Shown piece by piece: positions 1 to 8,888 of a DNA stretch of 64,000 nucleotides. The notes under the pieces are model-generated. The model searched no databases and was not told the origin of the DNA. It saw only the letters and a program-made list of their open reading frames with translations. This stretch comes from JACQXM01 sp964569425. GTDB taxonomy: Bacteria; Planctomycetota; Phycisphaerae; UBA1845. The translations under genes were made by a program, and so were the position numbers. The first letter of the stretch is position 1. Every line of letters starts with the position of its first letter. The stretch is from NCBI GenBank assembly GCA_964569425.1, contig CAZMVD010000001.1, positions 1 to 64,000 on the forward strand. The letters run 5' to 3'.

Positions 1-1102
1 CCGCGGTGTCTTCCGCCGCATGCGGCCGGCAGATCCGCTGCGCCGCCGCGGCCATCCCTTGGCGGACAGCGCCGTCAGACATCAACGCGTCCAGCACCGG
101 TCGCAACTGTGCGGCATTGACCGAAGGATCAATCAGGTCCTCCACCAGTTGCGCGGCTCCCGACCGAACCAGGCATTCTGCGTTGGCATGTTGATGCCGG
201 TCGCGGTGGAACGGGTACGGCATCAGCACAGACGCCCTTCCCAACGCTGTTAGCTCAGCCAGCGTCGACGCACCGGCCCGGCAAAGAACCAGATCGGCCG
301 CCGCCAGCGCCTCGGCCATGTGTTCCGTGTATGCCAACACCACGGCCCGGATCGACAGCGATGCACAAGCCTGGCGGATTCGTTCCGCATCCTGTGCGCC
401 GGCGAGGTGCAGAATCTGCCATTCGGGATGGGCGCGCCACAAGTCCTCCAGCGCCAGCGTGACGTCGTTCAGCGTCCGGGCTCCTTGAGATGCCCCGGTA
501 ACCAGCAAAGTCGCTCGATCAGGATCAAGACCGAATCGCGCGATCCCAGCGGCACGATCCGCTCCCCGAAACGCCTCGCGAACCGGACAACCGAGCGCGT
601 GAACGACCGAGGGCCGCGGGAAATGCGCGAAGGAGTCGGGCCATTGGACGATGACCGCGTCGGCGTACCTCGCAAGATAGCGATTGGCTTTTCCCGGCCG
701 CGCGTCGGGGTTGAAAAGTACGATGGGAATCCCCCACCGCCTCGCTTCCAGCACCGCGGGAACCGAGGCCATCCCTCCGGTGCCCACGACGACCAGCGGG
801 CGGGTGGTCTGGAGGCGACGGCGGCACACCTGTCGAGCCCGGCGAACTCCGTTCCATATCGCCGGCCAGCGCCAGGGCAAGAGTTGGAGTGGGGGCAATG
901 TCTGCGGAATCAACTCGTGTCGGGCATTCGCCAGGATTTGCGCGTCAATCGCACGCTGAGATCCAAAGAACCAGCAGTGAAGTTCGGGGAGACGGCTGCG
1001 CAGCACCTGTGCGACCGCCAGCGCCGGATAGAGGTGACCACCCGTCCCGCCTCCCGCAAACGCAATCACGGGAGAATCGCCGCCGCTTGAATCCGCGCTC
1101 AC
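1..1102 (-). CDS. murG: MurG, UDP-GlcNAc:lipid I N-acetylglucosaminyltransferase (3' end cut by window)
   Basis: MurG adds GlcNAc to lipid I on the inner face of the membrane to make lipid II. I translated this frame from the sequence. It opens with GTG at 1102-1100, overlapping the ftsW stop as GTGA, and stays open to base 1 (about 367 codons). The N-terminal glycine loop GGGTGGH is at residues 17-23. The C-terminal half has VTGASQGARTLND and GASTLAEL followed by a PYPFHRDRHQHANA segment, all typical of the UDP-GlcNAc binding site of GT28 enzymes. The 4-base overlap suggests translational coupling to ftsW. The protein lacks only its last residues, which lie outside the window. Confidence 0.95.
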   Translation of the reverse strand, partial: MSADSSGGDSPVIAFAGGGTGGHLYPALAVAQVLRSRLPELHCWFFGSQRAIDAQILANARHELIPQTLPPLQLLPWRWPAIWNGVRRARQVCRRRLQTTRPLVVVGTGGMASVPAVLEARRWGIPIVLFNPDARPGKANRYLARYADAVIVQWPDSFAHFPRPSVVHALGCPVREAFRGADRAAGIARFGLDPDRATLLVTGASQGARTLNDVTLALEDLWRAHPEWQILHLAGAQDAERIRQACASLSIRAVVLAYTEHMAEALAAADLVLCRAGASTLAELTALGRASVLMPYPFHRDRHQHANAECLVRSGAAQLVEDLIDPSVNAAQLRPVLDALMSDGAVRQGMAAAAQRICRPHAAEDTA

Positions 1103-2382
1103 GCCCGCGCCTCGCCCAACACGGCTCCGCGAAAAACGATGGGCAACTCCGGATCGGCCGCAGAATCAGATGACGTGGTCGCGGCGCGTTGCGGCATCGC
1201 CCGTCGGGCGATGGCTACCAGAAGCCCTATGGCCACGCAGTACATGAGCAAGCCACTGCCTCCCGCGGAAACCAGCGGAAGCGAGATGCCCGTCGTGGGC
1301 GTCATGACCGTCACCACCGCGATGTTCAGCGCCGCTTGCAAACCGAGCGTAGCAGTCAAGCCGAACGCCAGCAGCCGCTCAAAAGGCGTGCGCGCCGACA
1401 ACATGACGCGCAATCCCAACACGATGAATGCCAGGTAGAGTGCGATCACCAGGCACGCCCCGAGAAGGCCTGTCTCCTCGCATATCACCGCAAACACAAA
1501 ATCGGTGTGCGCTTCGGGAAGGTACCCAAGCTTCTGGACACCCGCTCCCAACCCGGTCCCCGTCCAGCCGCCGGAGGCAATGGTCACCAGCGATTGCACC
1601 GGTTGGTAACCGTGTCCGCGCGGATCCTGCCAGATGTCCATGAACGCCGTCAAGCGCGCCAGGCGATAAGGCGCCATCAGCAGCAGCACACTCATGCCGC
1701 ATGCGCCCACCGACCCTATCAGCAGCAGGTGCAGCCATCGGCAACCGGCAACCAGCATCATCATGGCCCCCACGCCCGCGATGATCAGCGCGGTACCGAA
1801 GTCTTCCTTTCCCACCAGGGCGACACAGACCGCCAACGCCGCGGCGGCCGGCAGAAACCCGTGCCGAAAACCACCGGGGTTCCGTTTGCGTTCGCAGAAA
1901 ACCGCGGCAAGCAGGCCGACCAACGCCAGTTTGGCGAATTCCGAAGGCTGAAATCCCAGCACCGTCGTGCCCACGTCGACATGCAACCACCGCTGCGACC
2001 CCCGACGCTCATCGGCGACACCGGGCAACAGCACGGCGACCAGCAACAACGCCACGACCGCGAAGAAAACAACCGGCAGTCGCCTCCGCCAAACCTCCCG
2101 AGCCAGCAATGGCCCGGTGGCCAAAGCGGTAATGCCCAAAACGACCAACCCTCCCAGGACAAAACAAGCTTGGCGGCCCCACGCGTTCCGCCAGAGGGGA
2201 CCATCCAACATGGAACGATCAAGCGGCATGGTCGCAGAAGAAACCATGACCAGCCCGATGGCCATCAGTGCAACGGCCAATGCAATCAGCGACCCCGGGT
2301 ACACTGCGGTGGTGGGGGTCGCGGCATCCGCGGGTGATTCGGCATCGCGGTGGGACGGCAAATCGAGATCAAGCTGGGCCAT
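1099..2382 (-). CDS. ftsW: FtsW, SEDS-family peptidoglycan polymerase
   Basis: FtsW is a polytopic SEDS protein that polymerises septal glycan strands from lipid II together with the class B PBP (FtsI). The sequence shows about ten hydrophobic segments, the SEDS motifs GFQPSEFAKL and EDFGTALI, and a C-terminal TGISLPLVSAGGSGL stretch. I prefer the ATG at 2382 (MAQLDLDLPS), because the upstream extension to 2427 looks non-coding; it gives about 427 residues. It sits between mraY and murG, the standard dcw position. Confidence 0.93.
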   Translation of the reverse strand: MAQLDLDLPSHRDAESPADAATPTTAVYPGSLIALAVALMAIGLVMVSSATMPLDRSMLDGPLWRNAWGRQACFVLGGLVVLGITALATGPLLAREVWRRRLPVVFFAVVALLLVAVLLPGVADERRGSQRWLHVDVGTTVLGFQPSEFAKLALVGLLAAVFCERKRNPGGFRHGFLPAAAALAVCVALVGKEDFGTALIIAGVGAMMMLVAGCRWLHLLLIGSVGACGMSVLLLMAPYRLARLTAFMDIWQDPRGHGYQPVQSLVTIASGGWTGTGLGAGVQKLGYLPEAHTDFVFAVICEETGLLGACLVIALYLAFIVLGLRVMLSARTPFERLLAFGLTATLGLQAALNIAVVTVMTPTTGISLPLVSAGGSGLLMYCVAIGLLVAIARRAMPQRAATTSSDSAADPELPIVFRGAVLGEARA

Positions 2383-2463
2383 AAACAAGCTCACGGTCCC
2401 TGACAGCTGCCGTCCCGCCCACGTCACGCTCCCTCATCCCCTTCGGACGAGGGCCTCGGGGGC

Positions 2464-2482
2464 ACCCGCCCGCCAGGCGGGT
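2464..2482. repeat. Short inverted repeat between mraY and ftsW
   Basis: ACCCGCC and GGCGGGT form a 7-bp perfect stem around a 5-base loop in the 160-base gap between mraY and ftsW. There is no T-run, so it is not a convincing terminator. It could affect mRNA stability or be a copy of a dispersed GC-rich palindrome. Confidence 0.4.
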
Positions 2483-2543
2483 TCCTGTGTTCGCTATGCT
2501 CGATTCGCTATTCGCCATTTGCCGCATCGCGGCGCTTCATTAC

Positions 2544-3686
2544 CTATCGGAGTTTGATGGTCGCCAAGGCCAGCCCTGCAAACATCGCCGCCACCAACCA
2601 GAAACGCACCACCGTTTGCGACTCCGTCCACCCCCCCAGATGAAAATGGTGATGCAGCGGCGCACATCGAAATATCCGGTGACCGCCCGTCCACTTGAAG
2701 TAGCCCACCTGGGCGATCACCGACAGGGCCTCCACCACAAATACCCCTCCGGCGATCAGCAACATCAGCTCCTGCCGCGTGACCACGGCCACGAACCCGA
2801 TGAGCCCCCCCAGCGGAAGCGAGCCCGTATCGCCCATGAACACTTTCGCGGGATGGCAGTTGTACCACAGAAAACCAAGCGTCGAACCGAGAATCGCTCC
2901 GCACACCACCACCAGCTCTCCGCTGCGCGGAACATGCGGCATCAGCAACTTGTGCGCAAGATCGGAGGTCCCCACAATGTAGGTCAGGATCAGAAACGCC
3001 GTAGCGCACATCGCCACACACCCCGAGGCCAGTCCGTCCATGCCGTCGGTCAGGTTGACGGCATTGGATGTTCCGGTCATCACCAGCACGGTCACGACCA
3101 TGAAGCTGAACGCCCCCAATTGCAGGCCGGGCTTGTAAAAGGGAACGTTGAGTATCCGATAGGCCGGCACCTCGCCCGAATCGACCAGCGGACTGAGAAC
3201 CGCAAGGTTGCTTTGGCCGTGCTGAAAGATGTAATAGCCCAGGACCACGCCCAGGCCGATCTGGAAAAGGAGCTTCTCGTAACTTCGGAGCCCGTCCCGC
3301 GAATAGCCCCGCCGCTTGCGCGTGAGCTTCAGCCAGTCGTCGATGGCGCCCAGCGCCCCGAGCCAGACCAGGCACACCAGCGCCATCTGTACATAGAAGC
3401 TGGAAATGTCCGCCAGCAGCAACACCGCCAGCGCCATGGCCAGCAGAATCATCCCGCCGCCCATGGTCGGCACATTGGCCTTGTCGCGGGTGAGTTCATT
3501 GAGCGAGGCGTGGTCGAACTCGGGCTGGTCCCCCACCTTCCACCGAGTCAGCCGACGAATCGCAGCGGGAAGCAACAGCAGCATGAACAGAAAGCAGAAC
3601 AGCGCCGCGAGCGTCCCGCGAAACAATGGATTCTCGTAGGCGTAGTGCCGGCCGGCGAAGATTTCCTGCAGCAGAAGGTAGAGCAC
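2544..3686 (-). CDS. mraY: MraY, phospho-MurNAc-pentapeptide translocase
   Basis: MraY transfers phospho-MurNAc-pentapeptide to undecaprenyl phosphate, giving lipid I. The 380-residue protein has about ten membrane segments. It has the family motifs TMGG, a DD-containing loop (GAIDDWLKLTRKRRG), NLTDGMDGLA, FLWYNCHPAKVFMGDTGS and the basic, His-rich APLHHHFHLGG loop. The start is GTG at 3686. Length and motif order are normal for the family. Confidence 0.96.
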   Translation of the reverse strand: MLYLLLQEIFAGRHYAYENPLFRGTLAALFCFLFMLLLLPAAIRRLTRWKVGDQPEFDHASLNELTRDKANVPTMGGGMILLAMALAVLLLADISSFYVQMALVCLVWLGALGAIDDWLKLTRKRRGYSRDGLRSYEKLLFQIGLGVVLGYYIFQHGQSNLAVLSPLVDSGEVPAYRILNVPFYKPGLQLGAFSFMVVTVLVMTGTSNAVNLTDGMDGLASGCVAMCATAFLILTYIVGTSDLAHKLLMPHVPRSGELVVVCGAILGSTLGFLWYNCHPAKVFMGDTGSLPLGGLIGFVAVVTRQELMLLIAGGVFVVEALSVIAQVGYFKWTGGHRIFRCAPLHHHFHLGGWTESQTVVRFWLVAAMFAGLALATIKLR

Positions 3687-3720
3687 CGGCGGTCTTGGCC
3701 CCCCGAATCAGGTCCATCCC

Positions 3721-5121
3721 TCAGGCAACGGCCGCCCGGCACGGCTGATGGCGCCGCAGATAGTCCACGGTCCGATCGAGCTGCATCGCACGCGACCCCT
3801 TGAGCCATACCGTGTCGCCCGGCTGAATCCGCGACACGAGTACCTGAGCCGCGGCCTCGGCGTCGGCGCAACAGGCAAGTCGCTCCGGTTCTCCGGCGAA
3901 AACGTCGCGCGCCGCGCCGGCCGTCAGCGCCCCCACCGCAATCAGGCAATCCACCGGTGCCCGATGAACCTGTTGAACCACCCGACTGTGCCACTCCTCG
4001 GAACCGGGCCCCAACTCCAGCATGTCACCCAGCACGAACCACCGCCGACCGCCGCGCGCCAGCGAAAGCGCCTCAACGGCCGCGGAAACGCTCGAAGGGT
4101 TGGCGTTGTAGGTATCGTCGATCACCGTGACATCGTCCCATTGAAACCGGCAGGTGCGCCCCGCCGCCGGCTCGAAGGTCCGCAACCGCTCGATGATGAC
4201 CTCCGGCGGCAACCCGAACCACCGCCCCACGGCGAAAGCGGCCACGGCATTCGTCGCGTGGTGCTTGCCCGGCATGCACAGTTCCACGCGATGCCGCCCC
4301 TCCAATTCAAATGTCGTCCCCGTGATCGTCGCCTCCGGTCGCTCCACGCGCAACCGCGCGCTGGCGCCGAATCCAAAGGTAACCAGCCGAACTCGCTGAC
4401 GTCGCTCCAGGTAGGCCATCGTTCCGGCCCGATCAGTGTTGACCACGCCCAGCCCGTAGGGGTGAACATGATCGAGCAGCGACAGCTTCTCCGCCATCAC
4501 GCCGCTCAACCCGCCAAGACCCTCCAGATGCGCCTCCCCGATGGATGTGATGACGCCTACCTGCGGCGCCGTCCAGCGCGCCAGCGCCGCCACCTCACCG
4601 GGATGATTACTTCCGATCTCAACAACCAGGTAGCGATCGTCGGCTTCCGCGGATAGCAACGTCAGCGGTACACCGATGTGATTATTGAAACTCCTGGGGG
4701 ACCCCCGCCCCTGTAACGCCCCGCCGAGCACGTGGTCGATCATCCGCTTCGTCGTGGTCTTGCCGTTGCTGCCGGTAACCGCCACGACGCAGGTGCCCAC
4801 CGGCATGACGTGGTGGCGATACCACGTCGCCAGGCGGCCCAGGGCGGCCGTGGTGTCGTCGACCGTCAGGGACGGCAGCGGCAATGGTCCGTAGGCCGCC
4901 GCCCCGACGCGATCGACCACGCACGCCGCCGCACCGGCGGCCGCGGCCTGTTTGATAAACGCATGACCGTCGTGCGTCGGCCCGCGCAACGCAAAGAACA
5001 AATCGTCGGGCATGACGTCGCGCGAGTCGCTGCACACCCGCCGGACAATGGTCCCTTCGCCGCCGACCGAGTCATCCGGCTCCAGCCCCTTCACCAGTTG
5101 TGCCCAGCCAAGCGGAATCAT
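3721..5121 (-). CDS. murF: MurF, UDP-MurNAc-tripeptide--D-Ala-D-Ala ligase
   Basis: MurF completes the cytoplasmic UDP-MurNAc-pentapeptide using ATP. The sequence has the Mur ligase layout. An N-terminal substrate domain (SDSRDVMPDDLFFALRG) is followed by the P-loop TGSNGKTTTKRM, the central-domain FNNHIGVPLTLLS and EIGSNHPGE segments, and a C-terminal domain with DDTYNANPSS and LGDMLELG, which are characteristic MurF motifs. Its ATG overlaps the murE stop as ATGA, implying coupling. Length of 466 residues is normal. Confidence 0.96.
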   Translation of the reverse strand: MIPLGWAQLVKGLEPDDSVGGEGTIVRRVCSDSRDVMPDDLFFALRGPTHDGHAFIKQAAAAGAAACVVDRVGAAAYGPLPLPSLTVDDTTAALGRLATWYRHHVMPVGTCVVAVTGSNGKTTTKRMIDHVLGGALQGRGSPRSFNNHIGVPLTLLSAEADDRYLVVEIGSNHPGEVAALARWTAPQVGVITSIGEAHLEGLGGLSGVMAEKLSLLDHVHPYGLGVVNTDRAGTMAYLERRQRVRLVTFGFGASARLRVERPEATITGTTFELEGRHRVELCMPGKHHATNAVAAFAVGRWFGLPPEVIIERLRTFEPAAGRTCRFQWDDVTVIDDTYNANPSSVSAAVEALSLARGGRRWFVLGDMLELGPGSEEWHSRVVQQVHRAPVDCLIAVGALTAGAARDVFAGEPERLACCADAEAAAQVLVSRIQPGDTVWLKGSRAMQLDRTVDYLRRHQPCRAAVA

Positions 5122-6632
5122 GGTAACTTCCCAGCGGAAACCGCGGAGGCATTCAGGTACTCCCGAGCCACCAGAACGTCATCAAAGTCCAGCGTCTTGC
5201 CTCCCACGAGCTGATAGTTCTCATGCCCTTTGCCCGCGATCAGGACCGTATCACCCGGTCGCGCCTCGTCCAGGGCCACGGCAATGGCCGCCCGCCGGTC
5301 GGCCTCCACCAACACTCCAGCGCCATTGGGCCGCGCAATCCCCTTAAGAATCTCGTCGATGATCGCGCGCGGGTCTTCGGTTCGAGGATTGTCACTGGTC
5401 ACGATGGCCAGATCCGCCAGTTCCTCGACCACGCGCGCCATGCGCGGGCGCTTTGGACGATCGCGATCCCCGCCGCAGCCGAACACGCAAATCAGCCGTT
5501 CGCGCGTCACGGGTCGCAGCGCGGTCAGGACATTGCGCAAGGCATCGTCGGTATGAGCGTAATCCACGAAAACCGCAAAGGGACAACCGTCCGCATCTAC
5601 GCGCTCCAGCCGACCGGGGACCCCTGCCAACCCCCTCAACCCGTCCACGATGGCACCTGGCTCAATACCCAGCCCCTCCGCCGTAGCCGCAGCCGCCAGC
5701 GCGTTCTGAACATTGTGGAGGCCCACAAACGGACAGCACAGTTCCGCTTGCATCGTCCGCGACTCCAGCGTGAATCGCGTGTCCCGAATTCCCAGTTCGA
5801 TCCTTTTCGCCTGCACCTGCGCGTGCGCCGCATCGATCCCGTAGAATATCACGGGCGCAACCGTCGACTCAGCCATATTCAGCGACTCCGGATCATCGCT
5901 ATTCAACACGGCGACGGCACCGGTATCGAGCGAAGCGAACAGGCGCCGCTTGGCCTTCGCGTAGGCAGCCATGTCTCCGTGATAATCCAGGTGATCGCCC
6001 GTCAGATTGGTGAACACCGCCGCATCGAATCGAAGCCCATCGGTCCGGCGCTGGTCCAGCGCGTGCGATGAAACTTCCATCAGGGCGAAATCGGCACCGC
6101 CGGCGCGCGCTTCGGACAACATTCGGCAAAGGTCAATCGCCCCCGGAGTCGTCAGCGGCGCGCGCAGGGCACCTCCACCAAGATCGTATTCCACGGTCCC
6201 GATCAGTGCCGGGTGCCGCGCCGCGGCGCGCAAGATCGACCGCAACATCCAGGTCACCGTCGTCTTCCCGTTCGTGCCCGTAACGCCCACCAGCTTGAGC
6301 ACGGGCCCCGTCGCGCCGCGCAGCCCATGGAACGCCGCCGCCAGTCGCGCCAGCGCCTCACGCGAATCACGCACCCGAACAAGGGCGACGTGTGGCGGAA
6401 CCGATACGGTTTCTTCCGCCACGACCGCCGCTGCGCCGGCGGCAATCGCCGCAGCCACGTATCGGTGGCCGTCGGCGCGCGTTCCGCGTACAGCGACGAA
6501 GCATCCACCCGGCCGGACCTGACGGGAGTCATCCGACAGTGACAAGACCTTGACATCTTCCCGGGGGGACATCCCGCCGCTCGGAACCCCGGCACGGGAA
6601 AGCAACTCGGAAAGATTCAGGGCGTCAGGCAT
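5118..6632 (-). CDS. murE: MurE, UDP-MurNAc-L-Ala-D-Glu--meso-diaminopimelate ligase
   Basis: MurE adds the third residue of the stem peptide. The P-loop GVTGTNGKTTVTWM, the carbamylated-lysine region and the C-terminal SDNPRTEDP motif are all present. DNPR is the known signature of enzymes that take meso-diaminopimelate rather than lysine, so a DAP-type stem peptide is predicted. I chose the ATG at 6632 (MPDALNLSELL, about 504 residues) because a promoter (-10 at 6669-6674) lies upstream; ATGs at 6650 and 6683 are alternatives. It is followed by murF with a 4-base overlap. Confidence 0.95.
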   Translation of the reverse strand: MPDALNLSELLSRAGVPSGGMSPREDVKVLSLSDDSRQVRPGGCFVAVRGTRADGHRYVAAAIAAGAAAVVAEETVSVPPHVALVRVRDSREALARLAAAFHGLRGATGPVLKLVGVTGTNGKTTVTWMLRSILRAAARHPALIGTVEYDLGGGALRAPLTTPGAIDLCRMLSEARAGGADFALMEVSSHALDQRRTDGLRFDAAVFTNLTGDHLDYHGDMAAYAKAKRRLFASLDTGAVAVLNSDDPESLNMAESTVAPVIFYGIDAAHAQVQAKRIELGIRDTRFTLESRTMQAELCCPFVGLHNVQNALAAAATAEGLGIEPGAIVDGLRGLAGVPGRLERVDADGCPFAVFVDYAHTDDALRNVLTALRPVTRERLICVFGCGGDRDRPKRPRMARVVEELADLAIVTSDNPRTEDPRAIIDEILKGIARPNGAGVLVEADRRAAIAVALDEARPGDTVLIAGKGHENYQLVGGKTLDFDDVLVAREYLNASAVSAGKLP

Positions 6633-6668
6633 CGTCGGGTGGCTCAGCATGTTCTTGACCGCCGCGGT

Positions 6669-6696
6669 ATTGTACCGCATCACGCCGACCTGTCAG
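6669..6696 (-). promoter_or_regulatory. Putative sigma-70-type promoter in front of murE
   Basis: On the minus strand, CTGACA (6691-6696) and TACAAT (6669-6674) are separated by 16 bases, each one mismatch from consensus. The predicted transcript would begin about 30 bases before the murE ATG at 6632. It lies in the 177-base gap after ftsI and would allow murE-murF-mraY-ftsW-murG to be expressed apart from the upstream division genes. Confidence 0.6.
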
Positions 6697-6809
6697 CCAG
6701 AGCCGTCGGCAATGCTCCGGGACTTTCGCCGGCAAACGCCGACCCGCCGCGCCAACCCGCAAGCCTGGCGGCCTATCACTGCGAATCGTGACGAAGCCGC
6801 CCGCCTTCC

Positions 6810-8549
6810 TTACCTGCCCAGCGCCACGGCATCGTCGCGCGGCACCTGCAAATAGGCCAGCGTGCCTTCCAGAATTCTGGCCACCGCCGGCGCCGCCACC
6901 TTGCCCCCATAATAGCCCTTGGACGCCTGCGGACGCCGCACCATCACCAGCACCGCCACCCGCGGATCCGCCGCCGGCGCCGCCCCCAGAAAATTCGACA
7001 GGTACGCGCCGGCTTCATAGCCCTTGCGATCCGCATAGGTCAGTTTGGCCGTGCCCGACTTGCCCAGCACGCGGTAACCCTCCACCCGCGCCGCCGTGCC
7101 CGAGCCTTCCTCCACCACCCCCACAAGCAGTTCCTCCGCTACGTAGCGCGCGACGTGCGACGGAATCACACGCCGTACCGCCTCCGGACGTTCGAACGAC
7201 TCCACCACCTGACCATCCACGGTCAACAATCGCCGCACCAGCCGCGGCCGCATCAATACCCCATCGTTCACCAGGGCGCTGAACGCCGTCACCAGTTGCA
7301 GCGGCGTGATGTTAATCTCGTATCCGAACGACACCGATTGCGATGTGTAGGTGGACCACTTGCGCAGGTCCACCACCATCCCCGGAGCCTCCCCCGGGTA
7401 CTCAATACCCGTGCGTTCGCCAAACCCGAACCCTCGTACCGTTTCCCACAGGGACTCCTTGCCCATACGCTCGCCGATCAGCGTCATCCCGATATTGCTG
7501 CTCTTGGCGATAATCCCCGCCAGCGTCATCATCCCGTGCGGATGGGTGTCGCGAATGGTGCGCCGCCCGACCCGATACGTGCCCTGACGGCAATCCAGCT
7601 TTTCCGTAGGCGAAACATGCCCGCCGGCCAGCGCGCCACTGGCGATGAATGCCTTGATGGTGCTTCCCGGCTCGAGCGGATCCGTCACCGCGCGATTCCG
7701 CCGCTGGTTCGCGTCCGCCGGCGCGCCCCGGTTGGGGTCGAACGAAGGCAGGTTGGCCAGCGCCAGAATCTCGCCCGTGGCCGGCTCCATTACAATCGCC
7801 ACACCGCTTTCCGCGTCATAGTTCCTCAACGTATCGCCCAGCGCCGCTTCAGTGATCCGTTGGATTTCCGCATCAATGGTCAGCACCACGTGCCCGCCGT
7901 CGCGCGGGAGTTCCAACCCACCTTCCGCCCGCCACAGCGCCCGCCGCCGGGCATCGTGAATGGTGGATCGCCGCCCGTCGCGCCCGGATAGGTGCGCATC
8001 GAACGCCAGCTCAATGCCTTCCTGTCCGTGTCCGTCACGCCCCACCAGACCGACTACCTGGGCCAGCGATTCACGCAGCGGATATGTCCGTACGGCGGAA
8101 TCCGTCAACCCGACCGCGGCGTGTCCCATTTGCCTCACCGCCTCCGCGGTGACCTCATCAACTCGCTGGGCCACCACGACGTAGCGCGAATGACTCCGCT
8201 GCCGAATCCTATCGCGCAGTTCCCCCGGCGACTGATTCAACCGCGGCGCCAGAATGTCCACGAATGCATCCAGGTCATTGACCAGCGACGGGTCCACAAA
8301 AACGTCGGGGATGGGATGGCTGGCAGCCACCACGCGCTCACGGCGATCGAGCACCATCCCGCGCACCGCGGGAATCGTCGCCAGACCGGACTGCTGTCGC
8401 TCGGCGATGCGCATCAACTCCGGGCGAAGCGACGAATTGATGTACGCGACCCGCCCCGCCAATCCCACGAAGACCGCAGCCAACAGGATCAGCAGTCCTG
8501 CGCCGCTGCGCTTCTGCCATGGTTCCAGGGGATGGTTTGCGCAAGACAT
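6810..8549 (-). CDS. ftsI: FtsI/PBP3-like class B penicillin-binding protein
   Basis: This septal D,D-transpeptidase cross-links glycan strands made by FtsW. Counting from the ATG at 8549 (AGGAAAG ribosome site just upstream), there is one N-terminal membrane anchor (about residues 16-36) and then the dimerisation domain. The transpeptidase domain has STIK at 296-299, KSSN at 349-352 and KSGT at 497-500, so all three catalytic motifs are present. There is no PASTA domain. The 579-residue length is normal for FtsI. It follows an FtsL-like gene, as in other dcw clusters. Confidence 0.93.
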   Translation of the reverse strand: MSCANHPLEPWQKRSGAGLLILLAAVFVGLAGRVAYINSSLRPELMRIAERQQSGLATIPAVRGMVLDRRERVVAASHPIPDVFVDPSLVNDLDAFVDILAPRLNQSPGELRDRIRQRSHSRYVVVAQRVDEVTAEAVRQMGHAAVGLTDSAVRTYPLRESLAQVVGLVGRDGHGQEGIELAFDAHLSGRDGRRSTIHDARRRALWRAEGGLELPRDGGHVVLTIDAEIQRITEAALGDTLRNYDAESGVAIVMEPATGEILALANLPSFDPNRGAPADANQRRNRAVTDPLEPGSTIKAFIASGALAGGHVSPTEKLDCRQGTYRVGRRTIRDTHPHGMMTLAGIIAKSSNIGMTLIGERMGKESLWETVRGFGFGERTGIEYPGEAPGMVVDLRKWSTYTSQSVSFGYEINITPLQLVTAFSALVNDGVLMRPRLVRRLLTVDGQVVESFERPEAVRRVIPSHVARYVAEELLVGVVEEGSGTAARVEGYRVLGKSGTAKLTYADRKGYEAGAYLSNFLGAAPAADPRVAVLVMVRRPQASKGYYGGKVAAPAVARILEGTLAYLQVPRDDAVALGR

Positions 8550-8594
8550 GCGGCGACTTTCCTGCACGCGGCCGCCGGTCGCTCATGCGCCAGG

Positions 8595-8888
8595 CTAATC
8601 GCGGGCCCGACCGACGGCCAGTCTGCGGCCTTGCTGCATCTGGTCTATGGCTCCCGGGGGGAGCACTTCGCTGCCGAACCGGGCCGCGCGGTCATGAACC
8701 TGCTCCGGTGACCGCAATCGGGCCACGCCACTGCGGCTCAGCCATAAGTCCCGGCGCGCCTGCACCCACTGCGCTTCCAGCCGCAACGTCCGCCCCGCCG
8801 CGCGCGTCTGCTCCGCCCTCAGGAACACAACCGCCAGGGCAATGACCGCAAACAGCGCCGCAAGCACGCTGATGCGCCAGGCGCTCAA
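8595..8888 (-). CDS. ftsL: FtsL-like small bitopic division protein
   Basis: The 97-residue protein has a short cytoplasmic start, one membrane segment (SVLAALFAVIALAVVFLRA, about residues 7-25) and a basic, weakly heptad-like extracytoplasmic stretch. That is the build of FtsL, which links FtsQ and FtsB to FtsI/FtsW. FtsL is poorly conserved in sequence, so the call rests on topology, size and position directly before ftsI. The start is TTG at 8888, overlapping the upstream stop as TTGA. Confidence 0.7.
   Translation of the reverse strand: MSAWRISVLAALFAVIALAVVFLRAEQTRAAGRTLRLEAQWVQARRDLWLSRSGVARLRSPEQVHDRAARFGSEVLPPGAIDQMQQGRRLAVGRARD

Noticed and set aside
1189..2337. Long plus-strand open frame of 382 codons
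   Set aside because: Antisense to ftsW, rich in Arg/Gln/His, no motifs.
2487..3803. Long plus-strand open frame of 438 codons
   Set aside because: Antisense to mraY, composition typical of complementary-strand artefacts.
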